64,000 nt of DNA from Zavarzinia aquatilis. Its GTDB lineage: Bacteria > Pseudomonadota > Alphaproteobacteria > Zavarziniales > Zavarziniaceae. Each line of letters starts with the position of its first letter. Positions within the stretch are counted from its first letter, which is position 1. Shown in pieces: positions 1 through 10,096 of this stretch. The stretch lies in contig NZ_QGLE01000017.1 in the NCBI RefSeq assembly GCF_003173035.1, forward strand, positions 1-64,000, in the 5' to 3' direction. Below the pieces are notes generated by a model that was given only the letters and a program-made list of their open reading frames with translations, ran no database searches and was not told the origin of the DNA. A program made the translations under genes and the position numbers.

Positions 1-123
1 AGCAAGATCAAGCACTTCAGGCGAGTCGCCACGCGCTTCGACAAGCTCGCTGCCAACTTCCTCGCAGCTGTGTCGCTCGCCGCAACCCGCCTATGGCTCA
101 GGTCTTATGAGTCCAGAACCTAG
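1..123 (+). CDS. IS5-family transposase, C-terminal end (cut by window start)
   Basis: An open frame runs from base 1 to a TAG at 121-123 and encodes 40 residues beginning SKIKHFRRVATRFDK and continuing LAANFLAAVSLAATRLWLR. This matches the basic C-terminal tail typical of IS5-group DDE transposases, where the last helix reads KxFRRxATRYDKxxxNFLxxVxLAxxxxWL. The rest of the gene lies upstream of the window, so it cannot be told whether the element is intact. It sits directly against the palindromic repeats at 123-222. The call rests on motif resemblance over a short stretch. Confidence 0.75.
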   Translation, partial: SKIKHFRRVATRFDKLAANFLAAVSLAATRLWLRSYESRT

Positions 124-170
124 CGCGGTTTCCGGCAAAGTGGACGCCGGTTTGCCGCCAGAAACCGCGC
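123..170. repeat. Interrupted palindrome, part of a composite intergenic repeat
   Basis: The arm at 123-139 pairs with 151-170: ten perfect base pairs (GCGCGGTTTC with GAAACCGCGC) plus a further seven (CGGCAAA with TTTGCCG), separated by a CCA bulge. Short repeats of this look (a GC-rich palindrome followed by an AT-richer one with GANTC sites) are common between genes in alphaproteobacteria. I recognise the style, not a named family. It lies between the transposase stop and the next palindrome. Confidence 0.6.
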
Positions 171-185
171 GACTTCAAGACATCG

Positions 186-222
186 GAGTATTTTGCCGAT
201 TCCATGAATCGGCAAAATACTC
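186..222. repeat. 17-bp perfect inverted repeat with 3-nt loop and two GANTC sites
   Basis: Bases 186-202 are exactly reverse-complementary to 206-222, with the spacer CAT. The inner arms contain GATTC (198-202) and GAATC (206-210), both GANTC sites as methylated by CcrM in alphaproteobacteria. The right arm is followed by TAG (223-225), giving the CTCTAG ending often seen in dispersed alphaproteobacterial intergenic repeats. It may also act as a transcription stop or a DNA-structure element upstream of the aminotransferase gene. Confidence 0.7.
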
Positions 223-311
223 TAGGTGGTCTGCACCCCGCGCAGGGCCGCGCGGTGGCGAGGGGAACGGGCCTTGGTTATGGTGGGGCTTCGATTTCCA
301 CAGGGCGTGTC

Positions 312-1496
312 ATGCATTTTTCTTCGAGGGTCGAGCGGCTGGGGGGCAAGGGCTCCACGGCCTGGGGCATTCATTTCCGCGGCGTCGAGGCCCAGCGCCG
401 GGGCGAGGACGTCATTCTGTTGTCGGTCGGCGATCCCGATTTCGATTCGGCCCCCAACATCAACGCCGCCCTGAAAGCCTCGCTCGATGCCGGGGATACC
501 CATTACGGCGATATTCCCGGCCACCCGGCCCTGCGGGCCGCCATCGCGAAGTATCACACCCGCCTGACCGGGCAGGAGGTCGAGGCCGGCAATGTCGTCG
601 TCATGGCCGGGGCACAGTCGGCCATGTTCGCGGCGGCGCAGGTCCTGCTTGGCCCCGGCGACGCGGTGATCGTGCCTTCGCCCCGTTATGTCACCTATGA
701 GGCGCTGATCGGCGCCGCCGGCGCCTCCATCGTCGACGTGCCGCTCTACCCCGAGCGGGGCTTCCACCTCGATCCGGCCGACCTCGAGAAGGCCGCGGCC
801 CAGCCCCATGTGCGCGGCCTGATGCTGACGACGCCGAACAATCCGACCGGCGCGGTCATGACCCGCGAGGAGGTGGAGGCGGTGGCCGATGTCGCGAAGC
901 GCCGCGACCTCTGGGTTTTGACCGACGAGGTCTATGCCAGCCTCGCCCACGAGCGGCCGCACATCAGCCCGGCCAGCCTGCCCGGCATGGCGGAGCGGGC
1001 GATCACCGTGTGCAGCCTGTCGAAATCCCACGCCATGACCGGTTTCCGCATCGGCTGGGCGGTCGGCCCGAAGGATTTCGTCGAGCAGTACTGCCGCCTC
1101 GTGCTGTGCATGATCTATTCCTGCCCGCCCTTCATCCAGGCGGCGGCGATCGAGGCGATCGAGGGCGACCAGTCGGCGCAGAAGCGCATGAAGGAAGCCT
1201 ACCGGGCGCGCGGCCGCCTCGTCTTCGAGCGGCTGGGGCAGAGTCCCCATCTGTCGTGTCACCGGCCGGAAGGCGGCATGTTCGTCATGGTCGACGTGCG
1301 CCGCACCGGCCTGTCGGCCGACGCATTCGCCAACGGCCTGTTCGAGGAAGAACGGGTGACCACGCTGGTCGGCGATGCCTTCGGCCCCGAGGCGGGCGGC
1401 CATCTGCGCCTGTCCATGACCTATGATCTGCCGGCCATGGAAGAAGCCTGCAACCGCATCCTGCGCTTCGCCGACCGCCACGCGAAGCGCGGCTAG
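312..1496 (+). CDS. aruH: PLP-dependent aminotransferase, arginine-pyruvate transaminase (AruH)-like
   Basis: A 394-residue fold-type I class I/II aminotransferase. It has the N-terminal substrate strand LLSVGDPDFD, the phosphate/cofactor region, SPRYVTYEALIG, the TTPNNPTGAV loop, TDEVYASL and the Schiff-base lysine in SLSKSHAMTGFRIGW (about Lys238). Segments such as SLSKSHAMTG, GGMFVMVD and FGPEAGGHLRL closely match my memory of Pseudomonas AruH, which moves the arginine alpha-amino group to pyruvate, but a broader aspartate/aromatic specificity cannot be excluded. The ATG at 312 is chosen because the family similarity starts there; upstream in-frame codons run through repeat DNA. No strong ribosome site is visible. 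It converges on yceI nine bases downstream. Confidence 0.8.
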   Translation: MHFSSRVERLGGKGSTAWGIHFRGVEAQRRGEDVILLSVGDPDFDSAPNINAALKASLDAGDTHYGDIPGHPALRAAIAKYHTRLTGQEVEAGNVVVMAGAQSAMFAAAQVLLGPGDAVIVPSPRYVTYEALIGAAGASIVDVPLYPERGFHLDPADLEKAAAQPHVRGLMLTTPNNPTGAVMTREEVEAVADVAKRRDLWVLTDEVYASLAHERPHISPASLPGMAERAITVCSLSKSHAMTGFRIGWAVGPKDFVEQYCRLVLCMIYSCPPFIQAAAIEAIEGDQSAQKRMKEAYRARGRLVFERLGQSPHLSCHRPEGGMFVMVDVRRTGLSADAFANGLFEEERVTTLVGDAFGPEAGGHLRLSMTYDLPAMEEACNRILRFADRHAKRG

Positions 1497-1505
1497 TCAA
1501 GGGCG

Positions 1506-2090
1506 TCAGCCCCCGGGGCTGAGCTGGATGTGGGCGCTGATGTTCAGCTGGACGTCGTTCGAGACGAAATCCTGATCGGCGGTCATGCCGAAATCCGCCC
1601 GCTCCACCGTGCCGGAGGCGACGAAATCGGCGACCTCCGCCTTGGTTTCGGGGTCGGTGCGGCGCCCGGTCAGCGCGGCCTGCAGGACTTCGCGCCGGGT
1701 GACGTCGCGGATCGTCAGATCGCCGGTGATTTCCACCCGGTCGTTGCCGAGGTCTTTCACCGACACCGCCTTGAAGCGCATCTGGGGAAAGCGCGCCGGA
1801 TCGAAATAATCGGCCGAGCGCAGCTTGTCTTCCGCGAGGTCCGAGGGGACCGAGACCGAGGTCGTGTCGACGCGGACTTCGACCCGGCTGTCGCTCGGAT
1901 CGGTGAGATCGAGGAGGAGGTTGCCCTCGAAGCGACCGAAGCTGCCTTCGGTCGAGAACAGGCCGAGATGATCGACCGAGAAACCGATGGTCGTGGTGCC
2001 GGGCTGGATGCGGTAGAGATCGCCGGCCATGGCGGGGGTGGCGATGCCGATGCCCGCCGCGGCCAAGAGCCCTGCAAGATGCCTGTGCAT
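1506..2090 (-). CDS. yceI: Periplasmic YceI-family lipid-binding-like protein
   Basis: 194 residues with a signal peptide (about residues 1-22, ending ATPAMA) followed by a YceI lipocalin-like beta-barrel: YRIQPGTTTIGFSVDHLGLF, the GSFGRFEGNLLLD strand, the KLRSADYFDPARFPQMRF signature and the DLTIRDVTR strand. YceI proteins bind isoprenoid or polyprenyl-type ligands in the periplasm; the exact role is usually unknown. The start at 2090 is fixed by AGGAGG seven bases upstream and by the signal peptide. Monocistronic as far as can be seen, convergent with the aminotransferase gene. Confidence 0.9.
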   Translation of the reverse strand: MHRHLAGLLAAAGIGIATPAMAGDLYRIQPGTTTIGFSVDHLGLFSTEGSFGRFEGNLLLDLTDPSDSRVEVRVDTTSVSVPSDLAEDKLRSADYFDPARFPQMRFKAVSVKDLGNDRVEITGDLTIRDVTRREVLQAALTGRRTDPETKAEVADFVASGTVERADFGMTADQDFVSNDVQLNISAHIQLSPGG

Positions 2091-2183
2091 GGCGATGCCT
2101 CCTGCTTTTCTTACCCCCTCGCGAAGAATAGCACGGCCGGCCGGGGCGGCCACCGCCTCGATGCCGAAATGTGAAACGAGGGC

Positions 2184-2213
2184 TTGGACAAGTGGGGCAT
2201 GAGTCCCTAAATA
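2184..2213 (+). promoter_or_regulatory. Candidate sigma-70 promoter of the 6S RNA gene
   Basis: TTGGAC at 2184-2189 and TAAATA at 2208-2213 are separated by 18 bp, placing transcription start around 2217-2221, where the paired end of the 6S RNA begins. Assigned by sequence resemblance and position. Confidence 0.5.
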
Positions 2214-2216
2214 GAA

Positions 2217-2384
2217 GGTGTGGCGGGTACTGCTGCGCGCGCCAGGCACTGCAATCCCTGGGGCCAATACCGACTCTTTGGGAGCTGTCCCTTGCCGGGC
2301 TCTGGTCCGGGAACATGGCGCCCACCTGCTGACGCAGGCCACAGAGGATCGGAACGCCAGCGGCGTCGGTGGTCCCGCCACACC
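2217..2384 (+). ncRNA. ssrS: 6S RNA
   Basis: The 5' end GGTGTGGCGGG (2217-2227) is perfectly complementary to CCCGCCACACC (2374-2384), giving the closing stem of a 168-nt RNA. Between them lie sequences matching the long, bulged, near-symmetrical rod typical of 6S RNA, including GCAATCCCTGGGGCC, TTTGGGAGCTGTCCC and GGTCCGGGAACATGG. The gene lies immediately upstream of the 5-formyl-THF cyclo-ligase gene, which is the classic proteobacterial position. 6S RNA mimics an open promoter and sequesters sigma-70 RNA polymerase in stationary phase. The 3' end may extend slightly, and read-through into ygfA is likely. No protein is called here. Confidence 0.85.
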
Positions 2385-2442
2385 CTCTCCGGTCCTTCGC
2401 GCCGGATACCCACCCTGTCGAGAGAATGCGGGCGCCGGGCCG

Positions 2443-3015
2443 ATGGATATCGACGACGAAAAGGCGACGTTGCGGAAACTGCTGCGCGAGCGGCGGAAAT
2501 CCGCCCGCGCCGATCTGCCCGCGGCGCCGGAAACCCTGTCGGCGCAATTGGCGACCGTGCCCCTGCCGGACAGCGGCACGGTCGCCGGCTATGTCGCCCA
2601 TGGCAGCGAGATCGACCCTTTGCCGGCCCTGCGCGGCCTGTCGGCCCGGGGTTACGAGCTGTGCCTGCCGGTCGTCGTCGCGCCGGGCCGCCCGCTCGAA
2701 TTCCGCGGCTGGGCCGAGGGGCTGGCGCTCGAGGCCGGGGAATTCGATATTCCCGTGCCAGTCGCGGGCGATGAAATCCTGCCCGATGTCGTGCTCGTCC
2801 CCCTCGTCGGTTTCGACCGCTCAGGGGGCCGGCTCGGTCAGGGCGGGGGCTATTACGACCGCACTCTGCCCCGACTTCGTGCGGCAAAACCCCATCTGGT
2901 CGCCATCGGGCTTGCTTTTTCGGTGCAGGAAGTGGCATCCGTGCCCCGCGCGGCGAATGACGCCGCCCTCGACTGGATCGTAACCGAGCGCGAGACGATC
3001 GGAATCCGCCCATGA
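2443..3015 (+). CDS. ygfA: 5-formyltetrahydrofolate cyclo-ligase
   Basis: 190 residues. It converts 5-formyl-THF to 5,10-methenyl-THF using ATP in the cytosol. The N-terminal LRKLLRERRKSA helix, the central VVAPGRPLEFRGW region, the DVVLVPLVGFD strand and the family signature GRLGQGGGYYDRTL (about residues 129-142) are all present, and length is normal. The ATG at 2443 is the first in frame after the 6S RNA; only a weak ribosome site precedes it, so translation may depend on the 6S read-through transcript. Its stop overlaps the next start (ATGA at 3012-3015). Confidence 0.92.
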   Translation: MDIDDEKATLRKLLRERRKSARADLPAAPETLSAQLATVPLPDSGTVAGYVAHGSEIDPLPALRGLSARGYELCLPVVVAPGRPLEFRGWAEGLALEAGEFDIPVPVAGDEILPDVVLVPLVGFDRSGGRLGQGGGYYDRTLPRLRAAKPHLVAIGLAFSVQEVASVPRAANDAALDWIVTERETIGIRP

Positions 3016-3830
3016 GGCTGCTCTTCTTCGGCGATGTCGTCGGCCGCTCCGGCCGCGATGCGCTGGCCAAACATCTGCCCGATATCAGGGCCCGGCTGAA
3101 ACCCGACTTCATCGTCGTCAATGGCGAGAATGCGGCCGGCGGCTTCGGCATCACGGCGCAGATCGCCAAGGAGTTCTACGCCCTCGGCGTCGACGTGATC
3201 TCGACCGGCAACCATGCCTTCGACCAGAAGGAGACGCTGTCCTATATCGGCGGCGACCCCCGGCTGCTGCGCCCGCGCAACTACCCGCCGTCGGCCCCGG
3301 GGCGCGGTGCCGGCATCTTCGAGACCGCGCAGGGCGGCCGCAAGGTGCTGGTGATCAACGTCATGGGCCGCATCTTCATGGACCCGCTGGACGATCCCTT
3401 CGCCGCGGTCGAGGCGGAACTGGCCAAGGTGCGCCTCGGCACCACGGTCTCGGCGATTATCGTCGACGTCCATGCCGAGGCGACCTCCGAGAAAATGGCC
3501 ATGGGCCATGTCTGCGATGGCAGGGTCTCCCTCGTCGTCGGCACCCATTCCCATATCCCGACGGCGGATGCCCAGATCTTCTCGGGCGGCACCGCCTATC
3601 AGACCGATGCCGGCATGTGCGGCGATTACGACAGCGTGATCGGCATGGACAAGGCCGAACCGGTGAACCGCTTCATCCGCAAGATCCCCGGCGGCCGCTT
3701 CGAGGCCGCCTCGGGCGAGGCGACGGTCTGCGGCCTTCTGGTCGAGACCGACGACCGGACGGGCCTCGCCCTGAAGATCGAGCCCTTGCGCGTCGGCGGC
3801 CGGCTGAAACCCCAGTGGCCTCCGGACTGA
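3012..3830 (+). CDS. ymdB: YmdB-family metallophosphoesterase (2',3'-cyclic nucleotide 2'-phosphodiesterase)
   Basis: 272 residues of the TIGR00282 family. Metal-ligand motifs appear in order: GDVVGRSGRDAL at the N-terminus (Asp8), NGENAAGGFG, STGNHAFDQKE, DVHAEATSEK and GTHSHIPTAD, followed by the family tail AYQTDAGMCGDYDSVIGM. Characterised relatives hydrolyse 2',3'-cAMP and influence RNA turnover and biofilm formation. Translationally coupled to ygfA by a 4-bp overlap. Confidence 0.9.
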   Translation: MRLLFFGDVVGRSGRDALAKHLPDIRARLKPDFIVVNGENAAGGFGITAQIAKEFYALGVDVISTGNHAFDQKETLSYIGGDPRLLRPRNYPPSAPGRGAGIFETAQGGRKVLVINVMGRIFMDPLDDPFAAVEAELAKVRLGTTVSAIIVDVHAEATSEKMAMGHVCDGRVSLVVGTHSHIPTADAQIFSGGTAYQTDAGMCGDYDSVIGMDKAEPVNRFIRKIPGGRFEAASGEATVCGLLVETDDRTGLALKIEPLRVGGRLKPQWPPD

Positions 3831-3845
3831 GCGGGCCTTCGGACT

Positions 3846-3875
3846 GAAAGCTACGCTTTCCTACCAGATATGGTA
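3846..3875. other. Two short perfect inverted repeats between ymdB and yebC
   Basis: GAAAGC-TAC-GCTTTC (3846-3860) is a 6-bp stem just after the ymdB stop and could be a short terminator, though no T-run follows. TACCA-GATA-TGGTA (3862-3875) is a second perfect inverted repeat that could be an operator for the downstream yebC-ruv-tol transcript. Both are visible directly; function is inferred weakly. Confidence 0.35.
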
Positions 3876-3942
3876 ATTTCCACCCCAATCGCTCGTAAGA
3901 CTAGATCAGGGCTACGGTCCATCCGGCCCCTGGAGAGACATC

Positions 3943-4689
3943 ATGGCAGGCCATTCCCAGTTTAAGAACATCATGCACCGCAAGGGCGCGCAGGACGCCA
4001 AGCGGTCCAAGATCTTCTCGAAGCTCGCCCGCGAAATCACCGTTTCGGCCAAGATGGGGCTGCCCGACCCGAACATGAACCCGCGCCTGCGCGCCGCCAT
4101 CCTGGCGGCCCGGGCCGAGAACATGCCCAAGGACAATATCGACCGCGCGATCAAGAAGGCGGCTGGCGGCGACAGCGAGAACTACGAGGAAGTGCGCTAC
4201 GAGGGCTATGGCCCGGCCGGCATCGCCGTCATCGTCGAGGGCCTGACCGACAACCGCAACCGCACCGCCTCGGAAGTCCGCTCGATCTTCACCAAGTTCG
4301 GCGGCAACCTCGGCTCGACCGGCTCGGTCTCGCATATGTTCAACCGCATCGGCCAGATCAACTACAAGGCCGAGGTGGCGACGGCGGACGCCATGCTGGA
4401 AGCGGCGATCGAGGCGGGCGCGGAAGACTGCGTCTCGACCGAGGACGGCCACGAGGTGGTGACCTCGGTCGACGATCTCGGCACCGTGCGCGACGCCCTC
4501 GAGGAGAAGTTCGGCGGCGCCGATGGCGCCAAGCTGGTGTTCAAGCCCAGCGTCTCGTCCCCGGTCGACGAGGAGACGGCGCGCAGCCTCCTCAAGATGA
4601 TCGACTATCTCGACGACAATGACGACGTCCAGAACGTCTACACCAACTTCGAGGTCTCGGACGAGATCATGGCCAAGCTCTCGGCCTGA
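3943..4689 (+). CDS. yebC: YebC/PmpR-family regulatory protein (TACO1 homologue)
   Basis: 248 residues with the highly conserved start [20 protein letters not shown], then [12 protein letters not shown] and the [14 protein letters not shown] core typical of the family. Members act in DNA-binding regulation and, as shown more recently for relatives, help ribosomes through proline-rich stretches. That would suit the neighbouring, very proline-rich tolA, though the link is speculative. GGAGAG lies eight bases before the ATG. It sits directly upstream of ruvC, the usual arrangement in proteobacteria. Confidence 0.93.
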   Translation: MAGHSQFKNIMHRKGAQDAKRSKIFSKLAREITVSAKMGLPDPNMNPRLRAAILAARAENMPKDNIDRAIKKAAGGDSENYEEVRYEGYGPAGIAVIVEGLTDNRNRTASEVRSIFTKFGGNLGSTGSVSHMFNRIGQINYKAEVATADAMLEAAIEAGAEDCVSTEDGHEVVTSVDDLGTVRDALEEKFGGADGAKLVFKPSVSSPVDEETARSLLKMIDYLDDNDDVQNVYTNFEVSDEIMAKLSA

Positions 4690-4727
4690 GCGGGCGGGGA
4701 GCGGCGGCGGCACAGGGCGGGCGACGG

Positions 4728-5243
4728 ATGCGCATCATCGGCCTCGATCCAGGACTTCAGCGCACCGGCTGGGGCGTGATCGAGGCCGTGGGTTCGCGCC
4801 TCGTGCCCATCGCCAATGGCGTCGTCACCTCGAATGCGGCGGACGAGCTGTCGGTCCGCCTGCGCCATATCTTCGAGGGGGTGCAGGCGGTGCTCGCCAC
4901 CCATGCCCCCGATGCCGCCGCGGTCGAGGAAACTTTCGTCAACAAGAACCCGACCTCGACCCTGAAGCTGGGTCAGGTGCGCGGCGTCGTCCTGCTGGCG
5001 CCGGCGCTGGCCGGCCTGTCGGTCGCGGAATATACCCCGAACCACATCAAGAAATCGGTCGTCGGCGCCGGTCATGCCGACAAGGGCCAGATCCACCACA
5101 TGGTGAAGGTCCTGTTGCCGACGGTGCAGGTGAATGGCGCCGACGCGGCCGATGCCCTCGCCGTCGCCATCTGTCATGCCCATCATGCCGCCAGCGACCG
5201 GGCGCTCGCCCGAGGGCTGATGCTGGCGGGGGCGCGGCGATGA
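4728..5243 (+). CDS. ruvC: Crossover junction endodeoxyribonuclease RuvC
   Basis: 171 residues. It resolves Holliday junctions by paired nicks. The acidic catalytic residues are seen in [17 protein letters not shown] (Asp7), [13 protein letters not shown] and [14 protein letters not shown] near the C-terminus. Normal length. The stop overlaps the ruvA start by ATGA. Confidence 0.96.
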   Translation: MRIIGLDPGLQRTGWGVIEAVGSRLVPIANGVVTSNAADELSVRLRHIFEGVQAVLATHAPDAAAVEETFVNKNPTSTLKLGQVRGVVLLAPALAGLSVAEYTPNHIKKSVVGAGHADKGQIHHMVKVLLPTVQVNGADAADALAVAICHAHHAASDRALARGLMLAGARR

Positions 5244-5850
5244 TCGGCAAGCTGTCGGGCCGGCTGGACGAAACGGGCGAGGACTGGGCCATGGTCGACT
5301 GCGGCGGCGTCGGCTATGTCGCCTCCTGTTCGGCCCGCACCCTGCGCCGCCTGCCGGCGCCGGGCGAGGCGGTCTGCCTCGTGGTCGAGACCGTGATGCG
5401 CGAGGATTCGATCCGCCTGTTCGGCTTTCTCGACAAGGCGGAGCGGGACTGGTTCCGCGTCCTGCAGACGGTGCAGGGCGTCGGCGCCAAGGTCGCCCTG
5501 GCGATCCTCGACGCATTGGCGCCGGACGAGATTTCCCGCGCCGTCATGGCCGGCGACAAGGCCGCCCTCGGCCGCGCCTCCGGCGTCGGGCCGAAGCTGG
5601 CGCTGCGCCTGATCACGGAACTGAAGGACCGGGTGCCCGCGGTCGGTGGCGGCGCCTTCGTGCCTGGTCCCGCCCCGGCCGGCGCGCCGCCCGCGGGCGG
5701 CAGCGCCATGGCCGAGACCGCTTCGGCCCTGGTCAATCTCGGCTACAAGCCGGCCGAAGCCTCGGTCGCGGTCGCCGCCGCCGTCTCCAAGCTGGGCAAG
5801 GATGCAGAAGTGGGCGCCCTGATCCGGCAGAGCCTGAAGGAGCTGGCGCG

Positions 5851-5854
<4 letters not shown>
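5240..5854 (+). CDS. ruvA: Holliday junction DNA helicase subunit RuvA
   Basis: 204 residues. It binds the four-way junction and loads RuvB. The OB-fold N-terminus ([20 protein letters not shown]), the double helix-hairpin-helix region ([16 protein letters not shown] and [18 protein letters not shown]) and a C-terminal RuvB-binding domain after an Ala/Pro/Gly-rich linker are all recognisable. The start is defined by the ATGA overlap with ruvC; an in-frame extension further upstream is only open because of GC bias. Confidence 0.95.
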
Positions 5855-6892
<1,038 letters not shown>

Positions 6893-6900
<8 letters not shown>

Positions 6901-7374
6901 TGTCACGGCGCTGGGCCCCCAGGTGGGGGTGCTGGCCGAAGGCGCCCATTGGCTGCCCCTGCGGGTCTATTTCGAGGACACGGACGCGGGCGGCATCGTC
7001 TATCACGCCAATTACCTGAAATTCATGGAACGGGCGCGCAGCGACTTCGCCCGCCAGATCGGCATCGACCAGAACGCGATGATGGAGGGCGACGATCCGC
7101 TGGCCTTCGTCGTGAAGCGGATCGACATCGACTATGCCCGCCCGGCCCGGCTGGACGATGCCCTCGTTGTCGAGACCCGACTGAAGGTGCTGAAGGGCGC
7201 GAGCATGGAATCGCTTCAGATCGTGCGCCGGGGTGTTGAAATCATGACACAGGCGACGGTCCGAATCGCCTGCCTCGACCGGCAGGGCCGGCCGCGGCGC
7301 TTTCCGGACCCGGTTCGCCACGCTTTTGCCCCCTTCGAGATTCAAGAACAACCATCATCAAACGGGAAACCGAA

Positions 7375-7378
<4 letters not shown>
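6893..7378 (+). CDS. ybgC: Acyl-CoA thioesterase YbgC (Tol-Pal associated)
   Basis: 161 residues with a hotdog fold. The active-site region [24 protein letters not shown] is canonical for the 4HBT/YbgC subfamily. YbgC hydrolyses acyl-CoA and is nearly always first in the tol operon. The ATG at 6893 overlaps the end of ruvB by 8 bp, and the stop overlaps tolQ by ATGA. The C-terminal tail (PSSNGKPK) is unremarkable. Confidence 0.93.
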
Positions 7379-8139
<761 letters not shown>

Positions 8140-8142
8140 GTC

Positions 8143-8577
<435 letters not shown>

Positions 8578-8613
8578 CGTAACGCTTAAGACGACAAAGG
8601 TTCGGTTCCGATC

Positions 8614-9630
8614 ATGCGCAAGGGCGCAGCCATTGCCTCCGGTATCCTGCATCTCCTGCTGATCGCCCTTCTGGTGTTCGGCCTGCCGCAGTTCGCCCGG
8701 CCCCTGCCCGAGCCCGAGATCTACTCGGTCGAGATCGTCGACGTGATCAGCGAAAGGGCCAATCCCGCCCCGCCGCAGCGGGTGAAGACGCCGATCCCGC
8801 CCGCGCCGACGACAAAGCCCCTGCCGCCGGCGGAAGAGCTGCACGAGACCCCGCCCCCGGCCGCCGCCCCGCCGCCGCCGCAGGCCGCGACGCCCGCGCC
8901 CCCGGCCGAGACGGCACCCCCGGTGCCCGCGCCCCAGCCAAAGCCGACGCCGCCGCGCGAAGTGGCCGAGGTGCGCCCGCCCGACCCCGTGAAGAGCGAG
9001 GTGCCCGAGCCCGTGCCGGCGAAGGAGCCGGAAAAGCCGAAAGAGCCGGAAAAGCCCAAGGAGCCCGAGAAGCCGAAACCGGAGAAGCCGGAGAAGCCCG
9101 AAAAGCCCCAGAAGCCGGCCGAGACCAAGCCCGCGCCCGAAAAGCCGCAGAAGCCGACCAAGCCGAAGCCCGAGAAGCCGGACGCCAAGCCCGTCGATCT
9201 CGACGAGCTGGACGCGCTGCTGAACGACACGGCGCCGAAGAAGCCGGGCGCGCCGCCGCCCCGGACGCGGGAAAGCACGACGCCGAACCGCGAGATTTTC
9301 GACGCCAACGATCCGACCAAGCCGCTGAGCAATTCCGACAAGGGCGCGATCATCGCCCAGATGAAGGAATGCTGGTATGTCGACATGGGCATGGCGGGGA
9401 TCGACACGATGTCGGTCACCTTCCGCGTGCGCTACGACCAGAGCGGGGCGCTGATCGGCCAGCCGCAGAAGATCGACCAGACCTCGACCACGACGCCGGC
9501 CTTCATCAACAAGGCCTTCATCGCCCTGCAGAAGTGCAACCCCTTGCGCAATCTGCCGGTCTCCACCTATGACAGCTGGAAATACATGGACATCGAATTC
9601 AGTCCGCGCGGCCTCGGCTTCGATGGCTAG
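8614..9630 (+). CDS. tolA: Tol-Pal system envelope-spanning protein TolA
   Basis: 338 residues. A short cytoplasmic start is followed by a membrane helix with the [15 protein letters not shown] motif that contacts TolQR. A long Pro/Lys/Glu-rich periplasmic spacer (roughly residues 45-215, with repeated [10 protein letters not shown]-type units) leads to a C-terminal TonB-like domain containing paired cysteines (KECWYV and LQKCNPL). It lies 36 bp after tolR. Usually tolB and pal come next; here rpsT does, so those partners must be elsewhere. Confidence 0.92.
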   Translation: MRKGAAIASGILHLLLIALLVFGLPQFARPLPEPEIYSVEIVDVISERANPAPPQRVKTPIPPAPTTKPLPPAEELHETPPPAAAPPPPQAATPAPPAETAPPVPAPQPKPTPPREVAEVRPPDPVKSEVPEPVPAKEPEKPKEPEKPKEPEKPKPEKPEKPEKPQKPAETKPAPEKPQKPTKPKPEKPDAKPVDLDELDALLNDTAPKKPGAPPPRTRESTTPNREIFDANDPTKPLSNSDKGAIIAQMKECWYVDMGMAGIDTMSVTFRVRYDQSGALIGQPQKIDQTSTTTPAFINKAFIALQKCNPLRNLPVSTYDSWKYMDIEFSPRGLGFDG

Positions 9631-9636
9631 GCGGGT

Positions 9637-9677
9637 GGCCGGGGCGGAAGGTCAGAATCGGCTTTACTCCCCCGGCC
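9637..9677 (+). terminator. Possible terminator after tolA
   Basis: GGCCGGGG (9637-9644) and CCCCGGCC (9670-9677) form an 8-bp perfect stem with a 25-nt loop, seven bases after the tolA stop. There is no T-run, so this is a weak call. Confidence 0.35.
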
Positions 9678-9710
9678 TCTGGTGATAGATGTCCGCGCTC
9701 GTTTTCCAGG

Positions 9711-9719
9711 TTATCCACA
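9711..9719 (+). promoter_or_regulatory. DnaA box upstream of rpsT
   Basis: TTATCCACA is an exact match to the high-affinity DnaA box consensus. It lies 15 bp before the rpsT start and about 1.2 kb before dnaA. A single box cannot make an origin by itself, but it could give DnaA-dependent control of rpsT or be an outlying origin element. Confidence 0.7.
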
Positions 9720-9734
9720 TCGGGTCTGAACACT

Positions 9735-10010
9735 ATGGCGAATACGGAATCGGCAAAGAAGCGCGTGCGCGTCACGGAACGTCGCACCGCGGTGAACCGT
9801 GCCCGCGTCTCGCGCATCCGCACCTTCATCAAGAAGGTCGAGACGGCGCTCGAGGCCGGCGACGCGGCGGCGGCCAAGGCGGCCTTCGCGGCGGCCGAGC
9901 CGGAGATCGCGCGCGGCGTGATCAAGGGCGTGCTGCCCAAGAACACCGCTTCCCGCAAGATCTCGCGCTTGTCGGCCCGGGTGAAGGCGCTCGGCGCTTC
10001 CGCCAACTGA
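9735..10010 (+). CDS. rpsT: 30S ribosomal protein S20
   Basis: 91 residues, highly basic. [31 protein letters not shown] and the C-terminal [23 protein letters not shown] are typical of S20. rpsT upstream of dnaA is a common alphaproteobacterial arrangement. An exact DnaA box lies in its leader, and a GC-rich hairpin follows it. Confidence 0.97.
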   Translation: MANTESAKKRVRVTERRTAVNRARVSRIRTFIKKVETALEAGDAAAAKAAFAAAEPEIARGVIKGVLPKNTASRKISRLSARVKALGASAN

Positions 10011-10017
10011 TCGGCGG

Positions 10018-10096
10018 GGATCGGCCGCGGCCGATCCTGCCAGACGGCGTCGCGGCGCAGGCCGCGGCATGACAGCGGCCCGCCCGGTGCGGGCCG
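10018..10096 (+). terminator. GC-rich hairpins after rpsT
   Basis: Two structures follow the rpsT stop. One is a 20-bp perfect palindrome at 10018-10037 (GGATCGGCCG and its complement). The other is an 8-bp stem CGGCCCGC/GCGGGCCG with loop CCGGT at 10076-10096, followed by a short pyrimidine-rich stretch. Together they probably end rpsT transcription. T-runs are poor, as often in high-GC genomes. Confidence 0.5.

Noticed and set aside
222-1481. A long antisense open frame (about 420 codons) across the aminotransferase gene
   Set aside because: High GC leaves the opposite strand open. The protein has no recognisable fold and the plus strand encodes a complete aminotransferase. The same reasoning applies to long antisense frames at 17687-20284 (gyrB), 50122-52884, 57340-59280 and elsewhere.
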